From positions 1 to 6,081 of the forward strand of contig JASBVU010000123.1 in the NCBI GenBank assembly GCA_029960905.1: 6,081 nt of DNA. Reading direction: 5' to 3'. This DNA is from Thermoanaerobacterium sp. (lineage in GTDB: Bacteria > Bacillota > Thermoanaerobacteria > Thermoanaerobacterales > Thermoanaerobacteraceae). Shown here piece by piece: positions 1-4,578 of the stretch. Under the pieces are notes generated by a model. That model saw only the letters and a list, made by a program, of their open reading frames with translations, made no database searches and was not told the origin of the DNA. Both the position numbers and the translations under genes were made by a program. Within the stretch, counting starts at the first letter, position 1. Every line of letters starts with the position of its first letter.

Positions 1-302
1 ATTGTTCTTATATTTTTATTCTCGTCAATCGTCATATGAAACATAACACCTATCACAGCAACTATTGTTGCATTAGGAAATCCAAGTACAAATAACCCCA
101 TTAAATCAACAGCATAACCAACTGAAACTGTAACATCCTTATTTATGTAAATAGGCAATGACTCAGTAATAGCTGCTAATATACCAAAAAATAATATTTC
201 TATCAATTTATCTATATTTATATGAAAAAGCGAATAAATAATAATGGATATACCGATTGTAACTATAATAGCTATAAATGTTTTTACTCTTTTGTTAAAC
301 AT
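1..302 (-). CDS. Membrane N-terminus of a probable HD-GYP-type signalling protein (partial, cut by window edge)
   Basis: Only the first 100 codons are present and the gene runs off the left edge. The ATG at 302-300 follows an excellent ribosome binding site (AGGAGG, then TAAAT). The protein has a basic start (MFNKRVK), a hydrophobic segment at about residues 9-25, an amphipathic/hydrophobic stretch at 34-49 ending in ESLPIYINKD, and two more hydrophobic segments at about 58-75 and 77-88. This layout, particularly the ESLP motif after an ILFFGILA segment, resembles the membrane sensor region that I recall preceding HD-GYP (cyclic-di-GMP phosphodiesterase-type) domains in clostridia. The catalytic domain is outside the window, so that assignment is inference; a GGDEF or other signalling output is possible. 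It starts 34 nt after the stop of the 27-codon peptide gene and has no obvious promoter of its own, so it is probably cotranscribed with the peptide and the 213-aa protein gene. Confidence 0.6.
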   Translation of the reverse strand, partial: MFNKRVKTFIAIIVTIGISIIIYSLFHINIDKLIEILFFGILAAITESLPIYINKDVTVSVGYAVDLMGLFVLGFPNATIVAVIGVMFHMTIDENKNIRT

Positions 303-336
303 ATTTACCTCCTAAACTAAAAATATACCCAAACCT

Positions 337-420
337 CTATTCCCAAACTAAGTTTGCTCCTCCAGCAAGTGCTAATGCCAATAAAGCAAGAAGTACTTTT
401 ATGATTGTTGCTTTTTTCAT
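337..420 (-). CDS. 27-aa secretion-signal-like peptide, candidate signalling peptide precursor
   Basis: A short gene reads ATG at 420-418 to TAG at 339-337. Its ribosome binding site is near perfect (AAAGGAGG, 8 nt before the ATG), which is the main reason to call it real. The product begins MKKATIIK, continues as a Leu/Ala-rich hydrophobic core (about residues 9-19), and ends GGANLVWE. The core closes with Ala17-Leu18-Ala19, a textbook A-x-A signal peptidase I site, and cutting there would release the octapeptide GGANLVWE. There is no Cys or Ser suited to a cyclic AgrD-type thiolactone. It sits 93 nt after the 213-aa protein gene and 34 nt before a membrane signalling gene, in an apparent operon with a sigma-H-like promoter. 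Possible roles are a linear pheromone precursor, a small membrane protein partner of the downstream sensor, or a leader peptide. I recognise no family. Confidence 0.65.
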   Translation of the reverse strand: MKKATIIKVLLALLALALAGGANLVWE

Positions 421-448
421 CCTGAAACCCTCCTTTACCAAAGATGCT

Positions 449-466
449 CTCAAGCTTCTCAAGCTT
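449..466 (-). repeat. Two tandem copies of a 9-bp unit in the peptide gene leader; small hairpin
   Basis: On the plus strand CTCAAGCTT occurs twice back to back (449-457 and 458-466). Because AAGCTT is self-complementary, the transcript can form a 6-bp stem with a 3-nt GAG loop in the leader, about 30 nt upstream of the peptide start codon. It may help shape the leader RNA between the 213-aa gene and the peptide gene. No known riboswitch consensus was recognised around it. Confidence 0.4.
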
Positions 467-513
467 CAGGCGAAACGCTACGCTTAATAAAGGTTTGGGT
501 AAAAATAAGCTAT

Positions 514-1155
514 TTAATTATCAACTGTCGAAATGACACGCCTGTTTAAAGCGTCTAAGGTCGCTTTCACAAGTGCTTCACCTTCATCTTTTTTTACGAT
601 GCTGGAGCCTACAAGAAGCTCCTCGCCTTGAGGTGTTGCATGTGTCACTGCGACTATGGCTATACGCTTTTTGGCAAAAGAATATATATCAACATCTTCT
701 AAAATGAGATTGTGGTCTTCAGGAAGTATTTTGGATACACATTCAAGTGTAGCATTTACGATTATCCTGTTTTTATTTCTCTCCGTATTCACACCTTTAT
801 ATACACCTTCATACATCTCAGAGCCTTTTGTAAGTACAACGGTTGCTTCTAAGTTCACTCCATTGTTGGCAAACGTTAAATTTGTAAACGCAATTCTTTC
901 GTCGTTATAGTATCTGCCACTCGTCTCCACCTGTGCAACACTAATTATCTTGTAGTTCACATCTACTTTAAACTCCGCCATTAACACCGATTGTACATCT
1001 CTTGCAATTTGCTTCGCATTTCTTGAGGTATCAGCTAAAACGTGAATTTCAGCAATCTGACCGTTTTCAGCTATAACTCTACTGGATATTACACTTTGTA
1101 CCCTATTTATCAATTCTTCCATAGAATTGATAACTTCTTTTGTTAATTCAGCCAA
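514..1155 (-). CDS. Conserved-looking protein of unknown function, about 213 aa
   Basis: I do not recognise a named family. There is no signal peptide and no membrane segment, so it is probably cytosolic. The N-terminal half contains an alpha/beta-like stretch (EIHVLADTSRNAKQIARDVQ, then a beta-rich YKIISVAQV). The C-terminal half has alternating strands and helices (LEATVVLTKG, RIIVNATLECVSKIL, RIAIVAVTHAT, ELLVGSSIV) and ends with a helix ALVKATLDALNRRV. The two halves could be ferredoxin-like or regulatory ligand-binding folds, but that is only a guess from pattern. The reading frame extends to a TTG at 1179 that has no ribosome binding site. I prefer the TTG at 1155-1153 because GGAG lies 10 nt before it; an ATG at 1125 (MEELINR) is another option. 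It is the first gene after the sigma-H-like promoter at 1204-1232 and probably forms an operon with the peptide and membrane genes downstream. Confidence 0.75.
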   Translation of the reverse strand: MAELTKEVINSMEELINRVQSVISSRVIAENGQIAEIHVLADTSRNAKQIARDVQSVLMAEFKVDVNYKIISVAQVETSGRYYNDERIAFTNLTFANNGVNLEATVVLTKGSEMYEGVYKGVNTERNKNRIIVNATLECVSKILPEDHNLILEDVDIYSFAKKRIAIVAVTHATPQGEELLVGSSIVKKDEGEALVKATLDALNRRVISTVDN

Positions 1156-1203
1156 CGTGCTCACACTCCATTTTTTCAATCAACTTTTACACATACAGGA
1201 ATA

Positions 1204-1232
1204 ATATTCTACAAAAAATTCTATTTTCCTTC
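1204..1232 (-). promoter_or_regulatory. Sigma-H-type promoter for the 213-aa protein / peptide / membrane-protein operon
   Basis: Reading the minus strand, the -35 element is GAAGGAAAA (1232-1224), followed by an 11-nt spacer (1223-1213) and the -10 element GTAGAATAT (1212-1204). Every position fits the Bacillus/Clostridium sigma-H consensus RnAGGAwWW - N11-12 - RnnGAATww. Transcription would start near 1197, about 40 nt before the chosen start codon. The promoter lies immediately downstream of the hpf terminator, where a new transcription unit must begin. It is the same type, with the same spacing and the same GTAGAAT core, as the one before hpf. Confidence 0.7.
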
Positions 1233-1242
1233 TTTATTGCAT

Positions 1243-1277
1243 AAAAAAATTGAGGGTTTTTTATAACCCCCAATTTT
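1243..1277 (-). terminator. Rho-independent terminator of hpf
   Basis: The arms 1246-1258 and 1265-1277 form a 13-bp stem (one G-U pair in the transcript) containing a run of G-C pairs, with a 6-nt loop. On the minus strand the stem is followed by a run of seven T (1249-1243). The stem begins 4 nt after the hpf stop codon. The plus-strand side also ends in a short T run, so it could act in both directions. Confidence 0.9.
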
Positions 1278-1281
1278 TGTC

Positions 1282-1821
1282 TCACATTGTCGGCTCTATC
1301 AAGCCATATTTGCCGTCTTTTCTCTTATATACCACTGTAAAATCGTCTGTCTCGGAATTCGTAAATACAAAGAAATTATGTCCTAAAAGGTTCATTTGAA
1401 GTATAGCTTCCTGCACAGACATAGGTTTTACAGCAAATCTCTTAGTTTTTACAACTTCAAACTCTTTATCATCTGTCACATCATTTTTTATGTAATCCTG
1501 TTGAACATCAAATCTGATTGATTCAGGTGTAAAATTGTTTTTCAGTTTCGTCTTGTACTTGAGTATTTGCTTTTCAAGCTTATCAACAACGTTATCTATT
1601 GAAGCGTACATATCGTCGCTTACCTCTTCAGCTCTAAATATCATCCCTCTAAAAGGTATTGTAACCTCTGCAATCTGATTATTTTTCTGAACGTTCATGA
1701 CAACACGTGCTTCTGTGTCATCTGCAAAAAACTTTTCTATCTTGCTTAAACTTCTTATTGCTGCATTTCTAAGTCCATCTGTTATCATCATGCCATTTCT
1801 ACCGCTTACTGTAATCCTCAT
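1282..1821 (-). CDS. hpf: Ribosome hibernation promoting factor, long form
   Basis: This 179-aa protein pairs 70S ribosomes into inactive 100S dimers during stationary phase or stress. The N-terminal ribosome-binding domain covers about residues 1-97 (MRITVSGRNGM, IEKFF, AEVTIPFRG, DMYASIDNVVDKLEKQILKYKTKLK, all typical of the S30AE/YfiA fold). A linker leads to the C-terminal dimerisation domain at about 121-179 (VVKTKRFAVKPMSVQEAILQMNLLGHNFFVF, ending in DGKYGLIEP). The two-domain length identifies the long form of Firmicutes rather than short gammaproteobacterial HPF. The frame opens at a TTG at 1830, but that codon touches the ribosome binding site; the ATG at 1821 has AAAGGAG 9 nt upstream and starts at the conserved MRI. 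It is a single-gene unit between a sigma-H-type promoter and a strong terminator. B. subtilis hpf (yvyD) is likewise known to be sigma-H and sigma-B controlled and lies next to fliD-fliS-fliT. Confidence 0.96.
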   Translation of the reverse strand: MRITVSGRNGMMITDGLRNAAIRSLSKIEKFFADDTEARVVMNVQKNNQIAEVTIPFRGMIFRAEEVSDDMYASIDNVVDKLEKQILKYKTKLKNNFTPESIRFDVQQDYIKNDVTDDKEFEVVKTKRFAVKPMSVQEAILQMNLLGHNFFVFTNSETDDFTVVYKRKDGKYGLIEPTM

Positions 1822-1856
1822 ACAATACAACTCCTTTCTTTATGTCTATATTATTA

Positions 1857-1885
1857 TAATTCTACATGAAATCTAATATTCCTGC
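1857..1885 (-). promoter_or_regulatory. Sigma-H-type promoter of hpf
   Basis: On the minus strand the -35 element is GCAGGAATA (1885-1877), the spacer is 11 nt, and the -10 element is GTAGAATTA (1865-1857). All positions agree with the sigma-H consensus RnAGGAwWW - N11-12 - RnnGAATww. The predicted start is near 1850, giving a leader of about 30 nt. A TATAAT overlaps at 1858-1853, but no good sigma-A -35 lies 16-18 nt before it. Sigma-H control of hpf is known in B. subtilis, which supports the call. Confidence 0.72.
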
Positions 1886-1891
1886 ATGGGT

Positions 1892-1926
1892 CCACTATAT
1901 TTTGCGAATTTTGCAAAATATAATGG
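1892..1926. repeat. 14-bp inverted repeat just upstream of the hpf promoter
   Basis: The arms CCACTATATTTTGC (1892-1905) and GCAAAATATAATGG (1913-1926) match at 13 of 14 positions and surround a 7-nt centre. The repeat ends 6 bp upstream of the hpf -35 element and lies beyond the terminator of the ABC operon, with no T-tract of its own. It is better placed as a protein-binding site, or as a relic of an inserted element, than as a terminator. No known operator consensus was recognised. Confidence 0.5.
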
Positions 1927-1935
1927 GAGATGAAT

Positions 1936-1957
1936 AAAAAAGGGTGCCTCTGCACCC
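1936..1957 (-). terminator. Rho-independent terminator of the amino-acid ABC operon
   Basis: On the minus strand the stem GGGTGC - AGAG - GCACCC (1957-1942) is followed directly by six T (1941-1936). It lies 8 nt beyond the stop codon of the ATPase gene and separates the transporter operon from hpf. Confidence 0.9.
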
Positions 1958-1965
1958 AGTAAAAT

Positions 1966-2686
1966 TTACAATATTTTGCTGAAAAATTCTTTTGTCCTCA
2001 GGCTTTTAGGATTGCTAAATAATTCTTCAGGTGAACCTTCTTCGACTATCACTCCGTCATCTACAAAAATAACTCTATCTGCAACTTCTTTTGCAAAACC
2101 CATCTCATGAGTCACTACTACCATCGTCATGCCTTCATTCGCCAGTTCTTTCATGACATTCAAGACTTCCTTGACCATCTCCGGGTCCAGCGCGGATGTG
2201 GGCACATCGAAAAGCATCATCCGGCTGCATCGCCAGCGCTCTAGCAATGGCAAGCCTTTGCTTCTGACCACCAGATAGCTTTACAGGATATGCATCTTTC
2301 TTGTCCTCCAGCCCAACTTTCTTTAATAGTCTAATTGCAATATCTTCTGCAGTTTTTTTGTCCATCTTCTTCACTTTGATAGGAGCCAATGTTATATTGC
2401 CGATGGCAGTCATATTAGGAAATAAATTAAAATGCTGAAAAACCATGCCGACTTTTTGGCGTATCTTATTTATATCAGCCTTTTTATCGTTGATTTTTTC
2501 CCCTTCAACGTATATGTCACCTTTCGTTGGCTCTTCAAGAAGGTTTATGCACCTTAAAATGGTGCTTTTGCCAGAACCGCTTGGACCGATTATTACCAAA
2601 ACTTCGCCTTTTTTTACCTCTAAGCTTACACCTTTTAAGACTTCGAAATTGCTAAATTTTTTATGGAGGTTATCAACGCGTATCAC
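1966..2686 (-). pseudogene. Polar amino-acid ABC transporter ATP-binding protein (GlnQ/ArtM-like), frameshifted
   Basis: This is the ATPase of an amino-acid importer, reconstructed across two frames to about 240 aa, the usual family length. The first frame runs from the GTG at 2686 (AAAGGAGG 10 nt upstream; 14-nt overlap with the permease gene) through Walker A GPSGSGKST (residues 34-42), the Q-loop MVFQHFNLFP (Gln84) and the signature LSGGQKQR (137-144) to LAMQPD156 at 2219. The remainder continues in another frame from the Met at 2217: [13 protein letters not shown] (Walker B, D-loop), VVVTHEMGF (H-loop), ending SKIL. The family pattern QPDVMLFDEP implies two bases were lost at about 2218. 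The Walker B catalytic Glu is also Val (GTG at 2205-2203). Unaided, translation gives a 183-aa product lacking Walker B. It may be a true pseudogene or a local sequence error. Confidence 0.88.
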
Positions 2687-3335
2687 CAGTCCTTAACCTC
2701 CTTTCGAACTTGCTTAAAAGCCTTGAAAATACTAGTGTCATTATAAAGTATATAAAAGCTATAATGATAAGCGGCTCAAATGCCCTATATGTCACGCTGG
2801 ATACTATCTCTGCTTGCCTTGTAAGATCTGCAAAGCCTATCACAGATACTATGGACGACTCTTTAAGCATTACAACAAATTCGTTACCTAAAGCTGGCAA
2901 GATATTTTTTATTGCCTGGGGAATTATGACGTACCTCATTGCCATGCTGTGAGACATACCTAAAGAGCGAGAGGCTTCCATCTGTCCCGGATCTACCGCT
3001 TGAATGCCAGAGCGTATTATCTCCGCCACATAGCCGGCACTGTTCATAGAAAGCGCTATTATTCCTACTACAAATCCCGGAAACTTTATGCCAAACTGCG
3101 GTAACCCATTGTATATGATAAGTATCTGCACCAAAAGCGGTGTGCCTCTTATTATCTCCACATAGGCCGAGCCAATAAAGCTTAATATCTTCACGCTGGA
3201 CATTTTCATCAAAGCAACAATTAATCCCAATACAGCACCTATTGCCACAGATATGATAGTAAGCTCTATAGTCATTATGAGTCCATTTATAAAAAGCTGA
3301 GTGTATTGTGGCATACTTGAAAAATCAAGATTCAT
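2673..3335 (-). CDS. Polar amino-acid ABC transporter permease (HisM/GlnP family)
   Basis: This 220-aa inner-membrane subunit forms the translocation pore, normally as a homodimer or with a sister permease; only one is encoded here, so a homodimer is likely. Hydrophobic segments lie at about residues 15-41, 50-76, 85-105, 150-170 and 186-205. The cytoplasmic EAA coupling loop is clear at about 119-147 (MEASRSLGM, then YVIIPQAIKNILP), the site that docks on the ATPase. The motif EIIRGTPLLVQ at 60-70 is typical of the polar amino-acid subfamily. The ATG at 3335 has AAAGGAG upstream. It begins 28 nt after the receptor gene stop and overlaps the ATPase start by 14 nt, so the three genes form one operon. 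Confidence 0.95.
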   Translation of the reverse strand: MNLDFSSMPQYTQLFINGLIMTIELTIISVAIGAVLGLIVALMKMSSVKILSFIGSAYVEIIRGTPLLVQILIIYNGLPQFGIKFPGFVVGIIALSMNSAGYVAEIIRSGIQAVDPGQMEASRSLGMSHSMAMRYVIIPQAIKNILPALGNEFVVMLKESSIVSVIGFADLTRQAEIVSSVTYRAFEPLIIIAFIYFIMTLVFSRLLSKFERRLRTGDTR

Positions 3336-3363
3336 TAACTGTTTATTCTCCTTTCAAGAGACT

Positions 3364-4140
3364 TTATTTCCCCATCCATTTGTTTAACATCTTGTCATAT
3401 TCACCGCTGTCTTTAAGCTCTTTTATTACGCTATTTATCTGGTTTACCAGATCCTGATTCCCTTTTGCGACAGCAACCGAATATCCTGGTACTGCTTCAT
3501 TTATCTCTTTTATGTGAAGCATCTTCATATCTTTATACTCTTTTAAGTATGCATCGGCAATTGTGCTTTCCATCAATATAGCATCTACCCTGCCGTTTTC
3601 TAATGATAAAAATGCATCACCTAACCTATTTAGCTCTTTTATGTCTATTCCCTTTATCTTCTTGGCTGCATCATCAGATGTAGTGCCAAGCTGTACAGCT
3701 ACTGTCTTGCCTTTCAAGTCATTTAAGTTATTTATATTGCTGGAATCTTTCACGACTAAAACCTGCTCAGAATTATAATACTCATCAGAAAAATCGACGT
3801 TTTTCTTTCTCTCGGGTGTTGCATTCATACCTGCAATAGCCATGTCAATCTGGCCACTTTGAAGAGCAGGAATAAGTCCTGTAAAGTCCATATCTTTTAT
3901 CTGAAGTTTTACACCTAACTTTTTGGCAATTGCATTAGCTAAATCCACATCAAAGCCCATTATAGTATCATTACCGTTGACAACTTTGTGAAATTCAAAT
4001 GGTGGAAAATCAGCACTGGTACCCATGACGATAACCCCTGATTTTTTCACTCTGCTTAATGTAGATTGTTTCGAACAACCGCTTAGCGCGATAGACATAA
4101 TAGTGATAAGAATTAAAGATATTATCAACCTTTTTTTCAA
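3364..4140 (-). CDS. Amino-acid ABC transporter substrate-binding lipoprotein (family 3)
   Basis: This 258-aa receptor captures an amino acid outside the membrane and delivers it to the permease. It starts at a TTG (4140-4138) with GGGAGGAG 6 nt before it. The signal peptide is followed by a lipobox L19-S20-G21-C22, so it should be lipid-anchored at Cys22. Family-3 hallmarks follow in order: GTSADFPPFEF, a MGFDVDLANAIAKKLGVKL helix, FTGLIPALQSGQIDMAIAGMNATPERKK (the Arg normally contacts the substrate carboxylate), VDFSDEYY, LKGKTVAVQLGTTS, and LENGRVDAILME. It ends GEYDKMLNKWMGK. Arg/Lys, Gln or cystine are all possible substrates; sequence alone does not decide. It is the first gene of the operon, behind a sigma-A-type promoter. 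Confidence 0.95.
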   Translation of the reverse strand: MKKRLIISLILITIMSIALSGCSKQSTLSRVKKSGVIVMGTSADFPPFEFHKVVNGNDTIMGFDVDLANAIAKKLGVKLQIKDMDFTGLIPALQSGQIDMAIAGMNATPERKKNVDFSDEYYNSEQVLVVKDSSNINNLNDLKGKTVAVQLGTTSDDAAKKIKGIDIKELNRLGDAFLSLENGRVDAILMESTIADAYLKEYKDMKMLHIKEINEAVPGYSVAVAKGNQDLVNQINSVIKELKDSGEYDKMLNKWMGK

Positions 4141-4177
4141 TTTTTTCTCCTCCCGACAACAGATAATTTACTAAATA

Positions 4178-4206
4178 ATTATACTATCACATGCATAATA
4201 TTGCAA
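4178..4206 (-). promoter_or_regulatory. Sigma-A-type promoter of the amino-acid ABC operon
   Basis: On the minus strand TTGCAA (-35, 4206-4201) and TATAAT (-10, 4183-4178) are separated by 17 bp. Transcription would start near 4171, leaving a leader of about 30 nt before the TTG start. A perfect 20-bp palindrome lies 14 bp upstream of the -35. Confidence 0.7.
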
Positions 4207-4220
4207 TATATTTTTTAATT

Positions 4221-4240
4221 CATCAAAAAATTTTTTGATG
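4221..4240. repeat. Perfect 20-bp palindrome upstream of the ABC promoter
   Basis: CATCAAAAAA is followed directly by its exact reverse complement. It lies between the zinc-ribbon gene terminator and the -35 of the transporter promoter, which suits a regulator site. With no G/C-rich stem and no loop it is a poor terminator. I could not match it to ArgR, CodY or other known amino-acid regulator consensus sites. Confidence 0.45.
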
Positions 4241-4252
4241 GAAAAGATGAAT

Positions 4253-4287
4253 AAAATGATTAAAGGGCATCCCTTTCGGAATGCCCT
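4253..4287 (-). terminator. Probable terminator of the zinc-ribbon gene
   Basis: On the minus strand GGGCATTCC - GAAA - GGGATGCCC (4286-4265) forms a 9-bp stem with one G-U pair and a GNRA tetraloop, extendable by an A-T pair. The following tract, TTTAATCATTTT, is only moderately T-rich. It starts 35 nt after the zinc-ribbon stop codon. Confidence 0.75.
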
Positions 4288-4322
4288 CAATAATCCTCTT
4301 TACTTCTTACAAGTGAAGGGGA

Positions 4323-4517
4323 TTACTTATTTGCTCCAGCAACTCTTCCTCTCCTGGAGTTAAACTGATTGTTTCTCTGCTTTTTAGCATCTCTGCATGA
4401 TTTGCACCTTACTGGCGCATTTTGAAAGCCTTTCTGAGCGTAAAATTCTTGTTCACCGGCAGTCCACACAAACTCTGCCCCACAGTCTTTGCAGACCAAT
4501 GTCTTGTCTTGATACAT
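4323..4517 (-). CDS. Small zinc-ribbon protein, 64 aa
   Basis: Two CxxC knuckles, Cys9/Cys12 (LVCKDCGAEF) and Cys38/Cys41 (VRCKSCR), flank a segment FVWTAGEQEFYAQKGFQNAP. This is the pattern of the small 'probable zinc-ribbon' family common in Firmicutes, which should bind one structural zinc. The tail from about residue 42 is strongly basic (DAKKQRNNQFNSRRGR), suggesting nucleic-acid or ribosome contact, though the function is unknown. The frame extends upstream to 4607, but that extension overlaps the promoter; the ATG at 4517 has GAGGGG 10 nt upstream and begins the conserved domain. It has its own promoter and terminator, so it is likely transcribed alone between the flagellar and transporter operons. 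Confidence 0.88.
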   Translation of the reverse strand: MYQDKTLVCKDCGAEFVWTAGEQEFYAQKGFQNAPVRCKSCRDAKKQRNNQFNSRRGRVAGANK

Positions 4518-4546
4518 AATAAATAATCCCCTCACTTTGACATTTT

Positions 4547-4577
4547 TTACTGTATAGCCACTTAAACTATACAGTAA
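4547..4577. repeat. 11-bp perfect inverted repeat over the zinc-ribbon gene start point (candidate operator)
   Basis: The arms TTACTGTATAG (4547-4557) and CTATACAGTAA (4567-4577) are exact reverse complements around a 9-bp centre. The -10 element ends at 4579, so the predicted transcription start (near 4572) falls inside the repeat. That position suits a repressor operator better than an RNA hairpin. The half-site resembles the E. coli LexA half-site ACTGTATA, but the spacing between half-sites is much wider, and Firmicutes LexA uses GAAC-N4-GTTC. Confidence 0.55.
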
Positions 4578-4578
4578 T

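Larger units (their letters stand above)
326..501 (-). repeat. 16-bp inverted repeat enclosing the small-peptide gene; possible long-range RNA helix
   Basis: The arms are 326-341 and 486-501. In DNA they are complementary at 15 of 16 positions; in the minus-strand transcript the odd position is a G-U pair, so all 16 can pair. The 5' arm lies 12 nt after the stop of the 213-aa gene, and the 3' arm covers the stop codon of the 27-codon peptide gene. The transcript then reads UAUUUUUAG, a short U-tract, just before the ribosome binding site of the membrane gene. A ribosome finishing the peptide would cover the 3' arm, so peptide translation and helix formation should exclude each other. A regulatory role is inference; the complementarity is directly visible. 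Confidence 0.55.

Noticed and set aside
337..420. AgrD-type cyclic autoinducing peptide
   Set aside because: The C-terminal segment has no Cys or Ser to close a ring and lacks the acidic AgrD tail; the adjacent membrane protein does not look like AgrB.
421..513. Cyclic-di-GMP riboswitch in the peptide leader
   Set aside because: The conserved GEMM-I core (GCAAA...GACGCAAAG) and the class II core are absent.
656..910. 84-codon open frame on the plus strand
   Set aside because: It is antisense to the 213-aa protein gene, has no ribosome binding site and has a composition expected from reading the opposite strand.
1831..1965. raiA-motif structured RNA upstream of hpf
   Set aside because: The spacer is only about 140 nt and is filled by the promoter, a simple inverted repeat and the previous terminator; there is no room for that RNA of roughly 200 nt or more.
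2135..2271. Programmed ribosomal frameshift in the ATPase gene
   Set aside because: No slippery heptamer, no downstream structure and no family precedent. The accompanying loss of the catalytic Glu argues for decay or error.
2445..2952. Plus-strand open frames opposite the ATPase and permease genes
   Set aside because: Both are shadows of well-supported family members on the minus strand, with no start signals. The one at 3563-3778 opposite the receptor gene was rejected for the same reason.
4547..4577. LexA/SOS box before the zinc-ribbon gene
   Set aside because: The CTGT and ACAG halves are 17 bp apart instead of 8, and Firmicutes LexA recognises GAAC-N4-GTTC.
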